DNA of 58,972 nt from Gemmatimonadota bacterium (GCA_029879725.1 JAOUPR010000011.1:1-58972); one strand, 5' to 3'; positions 26,697-37,416 are shown, counted from the stretch's first letter. Notes: a model not told the origin generated them from the sequence alone. Translations and numbers: made by a program.

Positions 26697-29465
26697 ATGA
26701 TGTCGTCGGCTTCGGGCGGACGCGGCTCCAACCCTCCGTTGGGGAGGAACTTCCTGGTGTTCCTCCTGGGATTCCTCCTGCTGGCGGGAGCCATGAAGGG
26801 GATCGCCACCGCGTCGGTGGAGGTGCTCTGGCAACTCGGTTCGGGGTACGCCGACGTCTTCTGGAGGCGTACCCTGTGGCAGTGGGGTATCCGACTCGCC
26901 GTGGGCGTGGTGGCGGGCGGCGTGGTCTTCCTCAACCTCCATGTCGTCTCGGCGACGCTTTCCGGCATCCGCATCCGGCGCCGTTTCGGGAACATCGAGA
27001 TCGCCGAGCAGGTTCCCCGGCGTCACGCCTTGGGGGTCATGTGGGCGCTGGCGGTCTTTTTCGGGTTCTGGTTCGGGGCATCGGTGCCCCTGTCCATGGG
27101 GATCCGGATCCTGCTGCTCCGGGCCGGGGGAAGCTGGGGGATGGTGGAACCCTTCGCGGGGCGCGACGCGTCCTTCTACGTGTTCTGGCTACCCGTGCTG
27201 GGGACCCTGGCGACCTTCCTGGTCCTCCTCGCCTTCGTCAGCTTCTTGATGGTGCTCGTGGGCTACGTCGCCACGGGTTCGGTACAGCGTGACCGGGGCC
27301 GCGTGAAGTTGGACGCACGCGCACGGGTCCACCTCGGCGTCCTGGGAGGAGCCTTCCTCGTCTTCCTGGCGTGGCGGATCGCTCTGGAGCGGCCGTTTCT
27401 CCTCGTCGAAGGGAATTCCGCCGTGCAGGGGATTTTCGGGTACGCCGACGCCGAGGCCCGTAGACCCGCCCTGGCGGTCACCTCCCTGGTCACCTTCGTG
27501 GCGGGTTGCGTCGTGGCGTGGAGCGCGTGGAAGAGGCGCCTGGCGCCCTTCATCGCGGCGTTGCTGGCGGTGGGCGTGACCTCATTGGTGTCGCTGAGGG
27601 TGTATCCCGCCCTGGTCCAGCGATTCCGCGTGGAGCCCAACGAGCTGGTCCAGGAGACCCCCTTCATCGAGGCGAACCTGGAGTTCACCCGTCTCGGGTT
27701 CGGCCTCGACGCCATGGAACGCGTGACCTTCCGTTACCGCGAGGAGTCCGCGTTGGACTGGGGGGTGGCGGAGAGGCAGCTCGCCGGGCTCCCGGTATGG
27801 GGTCGGGGACCCCTCCTGACCACGTTCCGGGAGGAGAATGCCGGATATCCCTACTACGTCTTCGGAAACGTGGCCATCGACCGGTACCCGGCACCCGGCG
27901 GTGGAGAGATTCCCGTGGCGGTGGCCGTGCGTGAGGTGGAGCCGCGCGACCCCACCTGGCAGAATCTCCACCTGCGGGAGCGCTATCTGGCTGGAATGGG
28001 GGCGGTGGTGAGCCTGGCCGCGGCGCGGACGCCGGAAGGAAGTCCGCCCATGGTGTTGTCCGGGATTCCACCCCAACCCGGACCGGCCGCGCAGGCTCTC
28101 GACGGCCTGGAGCTGTCGCGGACGCCGGTCTTCGTGGGGAACCGGGACCAGGCGTACGCGGTGATCCAGCCCGCGGGGGAGGCCTTCCTCGCCCCGGACG
28201 GGACGCAGGGGACGCCGGGCGTGGACTTTCCGCGGGGGATCCGGATGGGATCCATGCTGCGGACGGGTGTCATCGCCCTGGCGTTCCGCGACGCCAACCT
28301 CCTCTTCTCCTCGGAGCTCACCGCGGAGAGCCGATTGGTCCATCGCCGGAACGTGCACGAACGAGTGGCGGCGGTGGCACCTTTTCTCAGCTTTCCGGAA
28401 CCGGCGTATCCCGTCATCGAGGGGGGGCGCATCGTCTGGATCCTGGAGGGGTTCACCCGCACGCGCGCCTTTCCCCTGTCGTCCCCTCACCAGCTTCCCT
28501 CCCTGCGACCGTCGAGCTGGGTCCGGAACAGCGTGAAGGTCACCGTGGACGCGGTCACGGGGGAGATGGCGTTCTACAGGGTTCCGGTGGACGACCCCCT
28601 CGCGGATGCGTACGAGGGTGCCTTCCCGGGGCTCTTCCGGCCGCTGGCGGAGATGCCGGTCGGGGTGGCGCGCCATCTCCGGTATCCGCGCACCCTTCTG
28701 GACATCCAGGCTCAGGTGCTGCGGCACTACCATCAGGAAACCGCGCGGGTCTTTCACGGGCAGCAGGACGTGTGGGACCAGCCGTACGAACTGTCGCAGG
28801 GGGCGGCGCTGGACGAGTACAGAGCCGAGTACGGGATCTACGCCCTCCCGACCGACCCCGTTCCACGGTTCCGGCTGAGCACCGTCTTCGTCCCCTCGGA
28901 ACGCCAGAACCTCACGGCGCTCCTGTCGGCGTACACCGACGATGCCGGCGTGCCCAGGCTCACGCTCCTGGACATCCCCGTGGAGGACCAGGCTCCGGGT
29001 CCGAGGCAGGTGGAGGCGATGGTGGAGCAGGATCCGGTCATCTCCCAGCAGTTTTCCCTCTGGAGGACCGGGGGGAGCCAGGTCTGGACCGGGCATCTGC
29101 ACCTGATCCCGGTGGGTGAGCGACTGGTGTACATGGAGTCGGTCTTTCTCGCCGCCGAGGCGGATGCCATCCCCCAACTCCGCCGCTTCGTGGTGAGCGA
29201 CGGCCGCCGCGTCGTGCTCGCCGAGTCGCTGGGCGAGGCGATCCGAACCCTTGGCGGCGGCGAGCCCTTCCGGGCCCAGGGGGGCGACCGTGAGGCGCTC
29301 TCCGGTGGTGACGCCGGAGAGGGGGCGGCGTGGTCTTCGGAGGCGCTCTCGCTCCTGATGCGTGCGGAGGGGCACCTCCGTGATGGGGACTGGGCGGCGT
29401 TCGGACGTGCGTGGGATGAACTGCGGGCGCTCCTCCGCCGCATGGAGGGCGGATCGGGCTCCTGA
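26697..29465 (+). CDS. UPF0182-family integral membrane protein
   Basis: A 922-residue protein whose N-terminal third has about seven hydrophobic helices, followed by a large hydrophilic domain. Segments such as PFAGRDASFYVFWLPVLGTL, FRVEPNELVQETPFIEANLEFTR and YPYYVFGNVAIDRYP match the UPF0182 (COG1615) family known from actinobacteria, cyanobacteria and clostridia. The biochemical role of the family is not established. Both ATG 26697 and ATG 26700 are possible starts. The C-terminal ~90 residues are acidic and Gly-rich, as in other members. It may be cotranscribed with the phosphohexomutase, which hints at an envelope role but proves nothing. Confidence 0.82.
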   Translation: MMSSASGGRGSNPPLGRNFLVFLLGFLLLAGAMKGIATASVEVLWQLGSGYADVFWRRTLWQWGIRLAVGVVAGGVVFLNLHVVSATLSGIRIRRRFGNIEIAEQVPRRHALGVMWALAVFFGFWFGASVPLSMGIRILLLRAGGSWGMVEPFAGRDASFYVFWLPVLGTLATFLVLLAFVSFLMVLVGYVATGSVQRDRGRVKLDARARVHLGVLGGAFLVFLAWRIALERPFLLVEGNSAVQGIFGYADAEARRPALAVTSLVTFVAGCVVAWSAWKRRLAPFIAALLAVGVTSLVSLRVYPALVQRFRVEPNELVQETPFIEANLEFTRLGFGLDAMERVTFRYREESALDWGVAERQLAGLPVWGRGPLLTTFREENAGYPYYVFGNVAIDRYPAPGGGEIPVAVAVREVEPRDPTWQNLHLRERYLAGMGAVVSLAAARTPEGSPPMVLSGIPPQPGPAAQALDGLELSRTPVFVGNRDQAYAVIQPAGEAFLAPDGTQGTPGVDFPRGIRMGSMLRTGVIALAFRDANLLFSSELTAESRLVHRRNVHERVAAVAPFLSFPEPAYPVIEGGRIVWILEGFTRTRAFPLSSPHQLPSLRPSSWVRNSVKVTVDAVTGEMAFYRVPVDDPLADAYEGAFPGLFRPLAEMPVGVARHLRYPRTLLDIQAQVLRHYHQETARVFHGQQDVWDQPYELSQGAALDEYRAEYGIYALPTDPVPRFRLSTVFVPSERQNLTALLSAYTDDAGVPRLTLLDIPVEDQAPGPRQVEAMVEQDPVISQQFSLWRTGGSQVWTGHLHLIPVGERLVYMESVFLAAEADAIPQLRRFVVSDGRRVVLAESLGEAIRTLGGGEPFRAQGGDREALSGGDAGEGAAWSSEALSLLMRAEGHLRDGDWAAFGRAWDELRALLRRMEGGSGS

Positions 29466-29507
29466 TCCGAGGTCCGCTCCGGCTCGCAGGTGCCCTGGGC
29501 TCCCGGG

Positions 29508-29536
29508 TTGAATCCACTCTGGCCCGTTGGTAGCTT
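29508..29536 (+). promoter_or_regulatory. Probable sucCD promoter
   Basis: TTGAAT (29508-29513), 17 bases, TAGCTT (29531-29536), about 45 bases before the sucC ATG. Confidence 0.5.
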
Positions 29537-29580
29537 CTGCAGTCTGTGGATCTTGCCAACGCATTCGACCAGAGTACTTC

Positions 29581-30714
<1,134 letters not shown>

Positions 30715-30734
30715 CCCCCGAACGACAAGAGATC

Positions 30735-31619
30735 ATGGCAATCTTCATCGACAACGATACCAAGCTCGTCGTCCAGGGCATCACCGGCCGGGACGGATCC
30801 TTCCATACGCGCCAGATGATGGAGTACGGCACCCAGGTGGTGGCGGGCGTGACTCCCGGCAAGGGCGGGCAGAGCTTCGAGGGGTCCGACGGGAAGTCGG
30901 TTCCCATCTTCAACACCATGGACGAGGCGGTGGCCACGACGGGAGCCAACACGTCCGTGATCTACGTGCCACCGGCATTCGCGGCCGACGCGATCATGGA
31001 GGCGGCGGATTCCGGTGTGGGATTCGTGGTGGCCATCACCGAGGGCATTCCGGTGCTGGACATGGCCCGCGCCCACGCTTTCGCGCGGGATCGTGGTGTC
31101 CGGGTCCTGGGCCCCAACTGCCCGGGCCTCATCTCTCCCGGAAAGTCCAAGGTCGGGATCCTTCCCGCCCAGATCGTGGCGGAGGGCCCGGTGGGCCTGG
31201 TGTCGCGGTCCGGGACCCTCACCTACGAGGCGGTCTTCCAGCTCACCAACGTGGGGATCGGTCAGACCACCTGCGTCGGCATCGGTGGGGACCCACTCAT
31301 CGGGACCAACTTCGTGGACTGCCTGGAGGCATTCGAGGCGGACGCCGACACCAAGGCCATCGTCATGATCGGGGAGATCGGCGGGACCGACGAACAGGAG
31401 GCCGCGGCCTTCGTGAAGGCCAACCTCAGCAAGCCGGTGGTGGGCTTCATCGCGGGGCAGACCGCCCCGCCGGGACGGCGCATGGGGCACGCGGGTGCCA
31501 TCATCAGTGGTTCCGCGGGGACGGCCGAAGAGAAGATGAAGGCGTTCAAGGACAACGGTATCGCGGTTGCCACGCGGCCCGTGGACATCGTCGGGTTGAT
31601 TCAGGAAGCCCTGGGTTGA
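30735..31619 (+). CDS. sucD: Succinyl-CoA synthetase alpha subunit
   Basis: SucD binds CoA and carries the phosphohistidine intermediate. The 294 residues include the CoA-binding Rossmann start [23 protein letters not shown]-region, [33 protein letters not shown], and the active-site histidine motif GHAGAIISG. Full length. SucCD links the propionate/methylmalonyl route encoded at 40-45 kb to the TCA cycle by consuming succinyl-CoA. Confidence 0.97.
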   Translation: MAIFIDNDTKLVVQGITGRDGSFHTRQMMEYGTQVVAGVTPGKGGQSFEGSDGKSVPIFNTMDEAVATTGANTSVIYVPPAFAADAIMEAADSGVGFVVAITEGIPVLDMARAHAFARDRGVRVLGPNCPGLISPGKSKVGILPAQIVAEGPVGLVSRSGTLTYEAVFQLTNVGIGQTTCVGIGGDPLIGTNFVDCLEAFEADADTKAIVMIGEIGGTDEQEAAAFVKANLSKPVVGFIAGQTAPPGRRMGHAGAIISGSAGTAEEKMKAFKDNGIAVATRPVDIVGLIQEALG

Positions 31620-31627
31620 GCCGCCGT

Positions 31628-31655
31628 CCGGCACCTCGGTCCGGAGCGGTGCCGG
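31628..31655 (+). terminator. Hairpin after sucD, possible terminator
   Basis: CCGGCACC (31628-31635) and GGTGCCGG (31648-31655) form a perfect 8-bp stem with a 12-base loop just after the sucD stop. There is no T run, so it may instead protect the sucCD mRNA end. Confidence 0.3.
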
Positions 31656-31683
31656 TGACCCGACTTCGGAGCAGGGGGCAGCG

Positions 31684-32154
31684 GTGAACGCGAGCGACTG
31701 GGCTGCTCTCCGGGTGGAGCAAGCGCTCCATCCGGTACGCTACCGCGTGTACCCGGATACCCCGCTGTCCGAGGTCATGGAGCTCATGACCCGGCGCGGC
31801 ATCCACGCGGTCCCCGTGGTGGGAGATCGCTTCGAGGTGCTGGGGATCGTGACCGCCGGCGACGCCATGGAGTATCTGCTCCGGCGAGGGATGCCACCGA
31901 GGGGAGAGGCGGAGCAGGCCGCCGCCCCGGTGGCGGCTCGGGACGCGATGACCCGCTCGGTGTTGTGTGTATCGGAGGACCAGTCCCTCGTGGAGGCCGC
32001 CAACATGATGGTGAGCCGCGACGTGGAACAGCTTCCGGTGGTACGCGCGGGGGAGTTCATCGGATTCGTTACGAGGGAGACCATCCTCCGGGCGCTGTAC
32101 GGTCCCGGGGATGGTGACGAGGAATCATCCACAGATAGAGATACGGACTCATGA
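31684..32154 (+). CDS. Tandem CBS-domain protein
   Basis: A 156-residue protein consisting of little more than one CBS pair (Bateman module). CBS1 is seen in [47 protein letters not shown]2 in [35 protein letters not shown]; key pieces are HAVPVVGD and [21 protein letters not shown]. Such modules usually bind adenine nucleotides. A GTG start is used. The stop overlaps the ndk start (ATGA at 32151-32154), so it is translationally coupled to a nucleotide kinase and lies directly downstream of sucCD. An adenylate-sensing role is inference. Confidence 0.85.
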   Translation: MNASDWAALRVEQALHPVRYRVYPDTPLSEVMELMTRRGIHAVPVVGDRFEVLGIVTAGDAMEYLLRRGMPPRGEAEQAAAPVAARDAMTRSVLCVSEDQSLVEAANMMVSRDVEQLPVVRAGEFIGFVTRETILRALYGPGDGDEESSTDRDTDS

Positions 32155-32570
32155 GTCAGACACTGGCCATCATCAAGCCCGATGCGGTCGAGGCAGGGAA
32201 GGCGGGGAAGATCCTCGCGCATCTGGAGCACGCGGGCTTCACCGTTCGCGCTCTCAAGATGACGCGGCTGTCCGCCGAGCAGGCGGGGGCATTCTACGAG
32301 GTACACCGCGAGCGCCCCTTCTACGGAGAACTCGTGGAGTTCATGACCTCCGGCGCGGTGATCCCCATGGTGCTGGAGGCGGATGGCGCGGTGCCACGCC
32401 TGCGTGAGGTGATCGGCGCGACCGACCCCGCCGAGGCGGCCGAAGGGACCGTCCGGAGGCTGTACGCGGAGTCGAAGGGCCGGAACGCGATCCACGCCTC
32501 CGACTCCGACGAGAACGCCGCGGTGGAGATCGCCTTCTTCTTCTCCCGCATGGAACGGCCGGGGCTCTAG
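32151..32570 (+). CDS. ndk: Nucleoside diphosphate kinase
   Basis: Ndk transfers the gamma phosphate of ATP to other NDPs through a phosphohistidine. The 139-residue protein starts with [19 protein letters not shown] and has the active-site motif NAIHASDS with His115. The C-terminus ([17 protein letters not shown]) ends near the typical site. It sits after sucCD, whose product can be GTP or ATP, with a CBS protein between; the grouping sucCD-ndk occurs in several bacteria. Confidence 0.96.
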   Translation: MSQTLAIIKPDAVEAGKAGKILAHLEHAGFTVRALKMTRLSAEQAGAFYEVHRERPFYGELVEFMTSGAVIPMVLEADGAVPRLREVIGATDPAEAAEGTVRRLYAESKGRNAIHASDSDENAAVEIAFFFSRMERPGL

Positions 32571-32635
32571 AAGGGTCTCGGAAAGGGGATTCTTCCCGGG
32601 CGGGGAGGAGGGTGATTCGCCCCCCTGGATCTGCG

Positions 32636-32664
32636 TTGACACTATCAGATCCGCCGGATACCTT
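32636..32664 (+). promoter_or_regulatory. Promoter of the DUF177-rpmF-fab operon, probably giving a leaderless mRNA
   Basis: TTGACA (32636-32641), 17 bases, TACCTT (32659-32664). The ATG of the DUF177 gene begins at 32673, only eight bases after the -10 box, so transcription would start on or within two bases of the start codon. No ribosome-binding site precedes the ATG, which agrees. Confidence 0.65.
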
Positions 32665-32672
32665 TCTGGACT

Positions 32673-33185
32673 ATGCTTGTGCTCGATCTGGTACGCCTGG
32701 ACCGGGAGGGATCCGGCCGGGTGGTCGGCGCCATCCCCATGGAAGATCCCCGGTGGGAGGATTCCGGGTTCGTGTTCCTGGGGCCGGTGGCCGTCGATTT
32801 GCGTGCCACGATCGCGGGTAGCGGTGAGTTGGTGCTCCGGGGTGGAGTGAAGGCGCCGATCCAACAGGAGTGCAGGCGGTGTCTGGAGCCGGTCGAGGCC
32901 GGTTTGGACACGGAGATCGCGATGGTCTTCGTGCCCGCGGATACCCATGAAGATGGTGATGACGGCGAGGTCCGGACGTTCGATGCCGGGGCCGCCGAAT
33001 TGGAATTGAGTGAGCCGGTGCGGGAGGAAATCCTTCTCTCCATCGATCCGTACGTCGTTTGCGACCCGGAGTGCAAAGGGCTTTGCCCGAAATGCGGCGC
33101 CAACCTCAACACAGAGGTGTGCGATTGCGTCTCGAGCGAGCTCGATCCCAGGTGGGATGCATTGCGGTCGCTACACAGAGAGTGA
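32673..33185 (+). CDS. DUF177 (YceD-like) protein
   Basis: YceD/DUF177 proteins are encoded next to rpmF across bacteria and are linked to 23S rRNA or large-subunit accumulation. The 170-residue protein has the mid-region CRRCLEPVEAGLDTEI and a C-terminal cysteine-rich motif CDPECKGLCPKCGANLNTEVCDC-type ending followed by DPRWDALR, typical of the family. It is the first gene of the ribosome/fatty-acid operon, with rpmF seven bases downstream. The start codon sits at the predicted transcription start, implying leaderless translation. Confidence 0.85.
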   Translation: MLVLDLVRLDREGSGRVVGAIPMEDPRWEDSGFVFLGPVAVDLRATIAGSGELVLRGGVKAPIQQECRRCLEPVEAGLDTEIAMVFVPADTHEDGDDGEVRTFDAGAAELELSEPVREEILLSIDPYVVCDPECKGLCPKCGANLNTEVCDCVSSELDPRWDALRSLHRE

Positions 33186-33192
33186 GTCGGAG

Positions 33193-33375
33193 ATGGCTGT
33201 TCCGAAGAAGCGGACGTCCAAGCAGCGGAAGCGTAAGCGTCGTACGCATTACAAGGCCGAGGCGGTGACCGTCAACACCTGCCCGAAGTGCGGCGACCCC
33301 AAGGTGCCCCACCGCGTATGCCCCACGTGCGGGTTCTACAAGGGTGAGGCCGTGATCGAAATCGGTCTCGACTAA
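33193..33375 (+). CDS. rpmF: 50S ribosomal protein L32
   Basis: A 60-residue basic protein with the conserved start MAVPKKRTSKQRKRKRRTHY and a zinc-ribbon of two CxxC pairs (CPKCG and CPTCG), so it is the zinc-binding C+ paralogue. The family ending GFYKGEAVIEI is present. Located as usual between the DUF177 gene and plsX. No second, cysteine-free rpmF copy is in the window. Confidence 0.97.
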   Translation: MAVPKKRTSKQRKRKRRTHYKAEAVTVNTCPKCGDPKVPHRVCPTCGFYKGEAVIEIGLD

Positions 33376-33402
33376 CACCGCTCGTTCAGGAGGCGGCAAT
33401 CC

Positions 33403-34395
33403 GTGCGCATCGCTCTGGATGCCATGGGGACGGACCACGCCCCGGTCTCGGAAGTCGCGGGCGCCGTGGCCGCTCTCCAGGATCTTCCCGACGACACCCG
33501 GATCATTCTGGTGGGAGACCGGGAAGTCGTGGAGGGGGAACTGGCGAAGCACTCCGGCTTTCCCGGCCACCGCATCGAGATATGCCATGCGCCCGACCGG
33601 GTGACGGCCAGCGATGCGCCGGCTTCCGTGCTTCGTCGTAAGCCGGAATCCAGCATCGTGGTGGGGTTGCGGCTGCAGAAGGAAGGGCAGGCGGACGCCT
33701 TCGTCAGCGCCGGATCCACGGGCGCGGTCATGGCGACGTCGCTCTTCACCCTGAGACCCCTTCCGGGTGTGGATCGCCCTGCCATCGGGACGCTGCTCCC
33801 GACCTCCCACGAGCCGTGTCTGATGCTGGACGCCGGGGCGAACGTCGATTGCAAGCCGCATCACCTGGTCCAGTTCGCCCACCTGGGGAACATCTATGCC
33901 CAGGATCTCATGGGGCGCGCCAAGCCACGGGTGGCCCTTCTCAACATCGGCGAGGAGCCGGAGAAGGGAGACGAGTTGACGATGGCGACGCACCAGCTCC
34001 TGTCGGCGGATCCGGGGATCAACTTCGTCGGGAACGTGGAGGGGCGGGACATCATCCAGGGGCTCTGCGACGTCGTCGTGTGCGATGGCTTCGTGGGGAA
34101 CGTCCTGCTGAAGTTCTACGAGTCCGTGGCGGAGTTCGTGATCGGGATGCTCAGCAGCAAGCTGGACGCCGCCGGGCACGACCTGAACTTCCAGGAGGTA
34201 TTCCAGGTGCTGGACTATGCCGAGTACGGTGGCGCTCCCCTCCTGGGCGTGGGCGGAGTGTCCATCATCTGCCACGGAGAGTCCACGCCGCGTGCCATCC
34301 AGAACGCGCTGTCCGTAGCCGCACGCGCGGTGAGCACCGGCATGGTGCGCCACGTCGCCCGTGAACTGGCCCTCACCTCCGAGAACGCGACATGA
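33403..34395 (+). CDS. plsX: Phosphate acyltransferase PlsX
   Basis: PlsX makes acyl-phosphate from acyl-ACP for phospholipid synthesis. The 330 residues include the start RIALDAMGTDHAPVSEV, SAGSTGAVMA, and LLNIGEEPEKGDELT, and VCDGFVGNVLLKFYES, all family signatures. A GTG start (33403) is preceded by AGGAGG. The stop overlaps the fabH start (ATGA), the usual plsX-fabH coupling. Confidence 0.96.
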   Translation: MRIALDAMGTDHAPVSEVAGAVAALQDLPDDTRIILVGDREVVEGELAKHSGFPGHRIEICHAPDRVTASDAPASVLRRKPESSIVVGLRLQKEGQADAFVSAGSTGAVMATSLFTLRPLPGVDRPAIGTLLPTSHEPCLMLDAGANVDCKPHHLVQFAHLGNIYAQDLMGRAKPRVALLNIGEEPEKGDELTMATHQLLSADPGINFVGNVEGRDIIQGLCDVVVCDGFVGNVLLKFYESVAEFVIGMLSSKLDAAGHDLNFQEVFQVLDYAEYGGAPLLGVGGVSIICHGESTPRAIQNALSVAARAVSTGMVRHVARELALTSENAT

Positions 34396-35387
34396 AGAAG
34401 CCCAAGCCCATCGTCCGGATCGCCGCCACGGGGAGATACCTGCCGGACAACGTCGTGACCAACGACGACCTGGCCAAAGTGATGGATACCAGCGACGAGT
34501 GGATCAGCAGCCGTACGGGGATCCGCGAGCGCCGCATCGCTCCCGACGGCGAAGGCGCCGCCGCCATGGGGGCCGGAGCCGCCATGGACGCCATGAAGAA
34601 GGCCGGCGTGGAGCCGGGAGAGGTGGACATTCTCATCCTCTCCACGGCGACGCCCGACCGCTGGCTCCCCTCCACGGCATGCGACGCGCAGGCGCTGCTG
34701 GGGTGTTCGAACGCGGTGGCCTTCGACGTCATGGCCGCGTGCTCCGGCTTCCTCTACGGGGTGTCCATGGCCGAGGGGTACCTGGCCGCAGGAAGGGGTG
34801 AGGTGGCGCTCGTGGTGTCCACGGAGAAGATGAGCTCCATCGTGGATTGGGACGACCGGGGCACCTGCGTCCTCTTCGGAGACGGCGCCGGCGCGGCGGT
34901 GGTCCGGCCGGCCAACGGCCAGGACAGGGGCCTCCTCTCCAGCCATCTCCGGTCCGACGGCAATCTGGGGAATCTCCTCTACCGCCCCGCGGGCGGCGCG
35001 GCCATCCCCATGGACGAGGGCGTCCTGGAGCGGAAGGACCATCTGGTGCGCATGCACGGCCGGGACGTGTTCAAGAACGCCGTGCGCTCCATGGCCGAGG
35101 CCGCCGACCACGCCCTGCAGCAGGCGGGGATCACCGCGGACGACGTGGATCTCATGGTGCCCCACCAGGCGAACATCCGCATCATCGAGGCCACGGCGAA
35201 ATACGCCGGCATTCCCATGGAGAAGGTGTTCGTGAACCTGGACCGCTACGGGAACATGAGTTCGGCGTCGGTGCCCGTGGCGTTGGACGAGGCGGAGGAG
35301 CAGGGGCTCATCGGCCCGGGATCCACCGTCCTCACGGCCGCCTTCGGTGGCGGCCTGACGTGGGGCGCCATGGCGTTCCGGTGGTAA
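34392..35387 (+). CDS. fabH: 3-oxoacyl-ACP synthase III
   Basis: FabH starts fatty acid synthesis by condensing acetyl-CoA (or a branched acyl-CoA) with malonyl-ACP. The catalytic triad is visible: Cys117 in MAACSGFLYG, the histidine in PHQANIRI, and the asparagine in VNLDRYGNMSSASVP. The 331 residues are typical. Primer preference, acetyl or branched, cannot be read from these motifs. Confidence 0.96.
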   Translation: MKKPKPIVRIAATGRYLPDNVVTNDDLAKVMDTSDEWISSRTGIRERRIAPDGEGAAAMGAGAAMDAMKKAGVEPGEVDILILSTATPDRWLPSTACDAQALLGCSNAVAFDVMAACSGFLYGVSMAEGYLAAGRGEVALVVSTEKMSSIVDWDDRGTCVLFGDGAGAAVVRPANGQDRGLLSSHLRSDGNLGNLLYRPAGGAAIPMDEGVLERKDHLVRMHGRDVFKNAVRSMAEAADHALQQAGITADDVDLMVPHQANIRIIEATAKYAGIPMEKVFVNLDRYGNMSSASVPVALDEAEEQGLIGPGSTVLTAAFGGGLTWGAMAFRW

Positions 35388-35388
35388 C

Positions 35389-36315
35389 ATGTCCCTGGCT
35401 CTTCTCTTTCCCGGACAGGGATCGCAGTTCGTAGGGATGGCACGCCCCCTGGCCGCGGCCTTCCCGGTCGCGGCACGGGTGCTCGAAGAGGCCGACGACG
35501 CGCTGGGGTTCTCGCTCTCGACGCTCATGGCCGAGGGTCCGGAAGACGAGCTGACCGCCACCAAGAACGCGCAGCCCGCCATCCTGGTGCACTCCGTGGC
35601 GGCGCTGCGCCTGGTCGAAGACCGGCTCGGGCCGGTGGCCATGACGGCCGGCCACTCCCTCGGGGAGTTCTCCGCGCACGTGGCCGCGGGGACCCTCTCC
35701 TTCACGGACGCGCTGAAGGCCGTGCGCCTCCGGGGCGAGCTCATGTTCGCGGCGGGCCAGGCACGGCCCGGCACCATGGCCGCCGTTCTCGGCCTCGATG
35801 ACGACGTGCTCGAGGACGTGTGTTCCCGAGTCGAGCAGGGCACCTGCGTGCCGGCGAACTTCAACTCGGCGGGACAGATCGTCATCAGCGGGGACGTCGC
35901 GGGGGTGGAGAGGGGAATGGAACTCGCCCGGGAAGCGGGCGCCAAGCGCGTGGTGCAACTCAACGTCTCGGGTGCCTTCCACTCTCCGCTCATGACGCCG
36001 GCGGCGGAGGAACTTCGCGCGCACCTCGACGTCCTGGAGTTCCGCGATCCCGAGGTGCCGGTGGTGTCCAATGTCACGGCCCGCCCCGTGGCCGCCGGTG
36101 GCCAGGCGCGCGACCTCCTCGTGGATCAGCTCACCGCTCCGGTGCGCTGGGCGGCGTCCGTCACTACCATGGTGGAGTCCGGGGTGGACCGCTTCATCGA
36201 GATCGGTCCGGGGAGCGTGCTCTGCGGCCTCAACCGCCGCAACGCCAAGGGCCTGCCGTGCACGTCTCTCGGCGAGCCCGGCGACATCGACGCATTCGAG
36301 GGGATGGGTTCATGA
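35389..36315 (+). CDS. fabD: Malonyl-CoA:ACP transacylase
   Basis: FabD loads malonyl groups onto ACP. The 308-residue protein has the start LLFPGQGSQFVGMARPL and the nucleophile elbow GHSLGEFSAH with Ser90, followed by the histidine region SGAFHSPLM and FIEIGPGSVLCGL. It starts two bases after fabH and overlaps fabG by four bases. Confidence 0.96.
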   Translation: MSLALLFPGQGSQFVGMARPLAAAFPVAARVLEEADDALGFSLSTLMAEGPEDELTATKNAQPAILVHSVAALRLVEDRLGPVAMTAGHSLGEFSAHVAAGTLSFTDALKAVRLRGELMFAAGQARPGTMAAVLGLDDDVLEDVCSRVEQGTCVPANFNSAGQIVISGDVAGVERGMELAREAGAKRVVQLNVSGAFHSPLMTPAAEELRAHLDVLEFRDPEVPVVSNVTARPVAAGGQARDLLVDQLTAPVRWAASVTTMVESGVDRFIEIGPGSVLCGLNRRNAKGLPCTSLGEPGDIDAFEGMGS

Positions 36316-37049
36316 ACGAGTTGGATCAGAAGGTCGCCGTCGTCACCGGAGGTTCCCGGGGAATCGGACTGGCCATCAGCCGGGCGCTGGCCGAGGCGGG
36401 AGCCCGCGTCGCCGTGGTGGCTCGCAACGGCGACCGTGCCCGGGAGGTTGCCGCGGCGCTCCCCGGAGGGGGTCATCAGGGGTATGCGTGCGACGTGGCC
36501 GACCCGGCGGCGGTGAATGAGGTCACCTCCGCGGTGGAGAGCGACCTCGGCCCCGTCGAGATCCTGGTGAACAACGCGGGGATCACGCGGGACAATATCC
36601 TCCTCCGCATGAAGGACGAGGAGTTCGACGAGGTCATCGCCGCGAATCTGAAGGGGGCGTTCAACTTCACGCGGGCGGTGGCCCGGGGGATGATGAAGCG
36701 CCGTTCGGGGTCCATCCTCAACATCACCTCGGTGGTCGGGCTGACGGGGAACGCCGGCCAGGCGAACTACGCGGCGTCCAAGGCCGGGATGGTGGGACTC
36801 ACCAAGAGCGTGGCCAAGGAACTGGCTTCACGCGGGGTCCGCTGCAACGCCATCGCCCCGGGATTCATTCGCACCGACATGACGGCGGAACTCAACGATA
36901 CCCAGGTGGAGAACCTCAAGGTGCTCATTCCCCTGGGTGAATTGGGAGAGGCGGAGGACGTGGCCGGCGTCGCTCGCTTTCTCGCGGGCCCCGGTGCCCG
37001 CTACATTACCGGCCAGGTCATCGCGGTGGACGGCGGCATGGTAATGTAG
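36312..37049 (+). CDS. fabG: 3-oxoacyl-ACP reductase
   Basis: FabG reduces 3-oxoacyl-ACP with NADPH. The 245-residue short-chain dehydrogenase has the cofactor motif [21 protein letters not shown], the catalytic serine region [11 protein letters not shown], and the YxxxK motif in NYAASKAG. The ending [12 protein letters not shown] is typical. ATG 36312 overlaps the fabD stop (ATGA). Confidence 0.96.
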   Translation: MNELDQKVAVVTGGSRGIGLAISRALAEAGARVAVVARNGDRAREVAAALPGGGHQGYACDVADPAAVNEVTSAVESDLGPVEILVNNAGITRDNILLRMKDEEFDEVIAANLKGAFNFTRAVARGMMKRRSGSILNITSVVGLTGNAGQANYAASKAGMVGLTKSVAKELASRGVRCNAIAPGFIRTDMTAELNDTQVENLKVLIPLGELGEAEDVAGVARFLAGPGARYITGQVIAVDGGMVM

Positions 37050-37117
37050 CTCCGACCACCCATCAATCGATCGCAAACGAAACCATCATCACAACCCACG
37101 TACGAGAGGAGGATCAC

Positions 37118-37366
37118 ATGAGCGAGCCCACCGAGGCCCGGGTCCGGGAAATCATCATCAACGAGCTGGGCGTCGAGCCCGAGAAGGTCACCGACGACGC
37201 CGCGTTCGTCGAGGATCTCGGTGCGGATTCTCTCGACACCGTCGAGCTCGTGATGGCGTTCGAAGAGGAGTTCGGACTGGATATCCCCGACGAGGACGCC
37301 GAGCAGATGCGCACCGTGGGAGACGCCATCAAGTACCTCCGCGAGCACGCCGACTCCGACGCCTGA
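37118..37366 (+). CDS. acpP: Acyl carrier protein
   Basis: AcpP carries growing acyl chains on a phosphopantetheine arm. The 82-residue acidic protein has the attachment motif [18 protein letters not shown] with Ser38. A strong AGGAGG lies in front of the ATG, fitting the high expression of this protein. The 68-base gap after fabG is rich in A and C and shows no clear promoter. Confidence 0.97.
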   Translation: MSEPTEARVREIIINELGVEPEKVTDDAAFVEDLGADSLDTVELVMAFEEEFGLDIPDEDAEQMRTVGDAIKYLREHADSDA

Positions 37367-37416
37367 TGCAGGACGGGCCAGGTCGAAGAAGTGATCCATG
37401 AAGAAATGGAGAGGGT

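Noticed and set aside
25106-26995. A minus-strand open frame of 629 codons opposite nuoN and the phosphohexomutase
   Set aside because: Shadow of GC-rich coding sequence; it spans a terminator and three genes.
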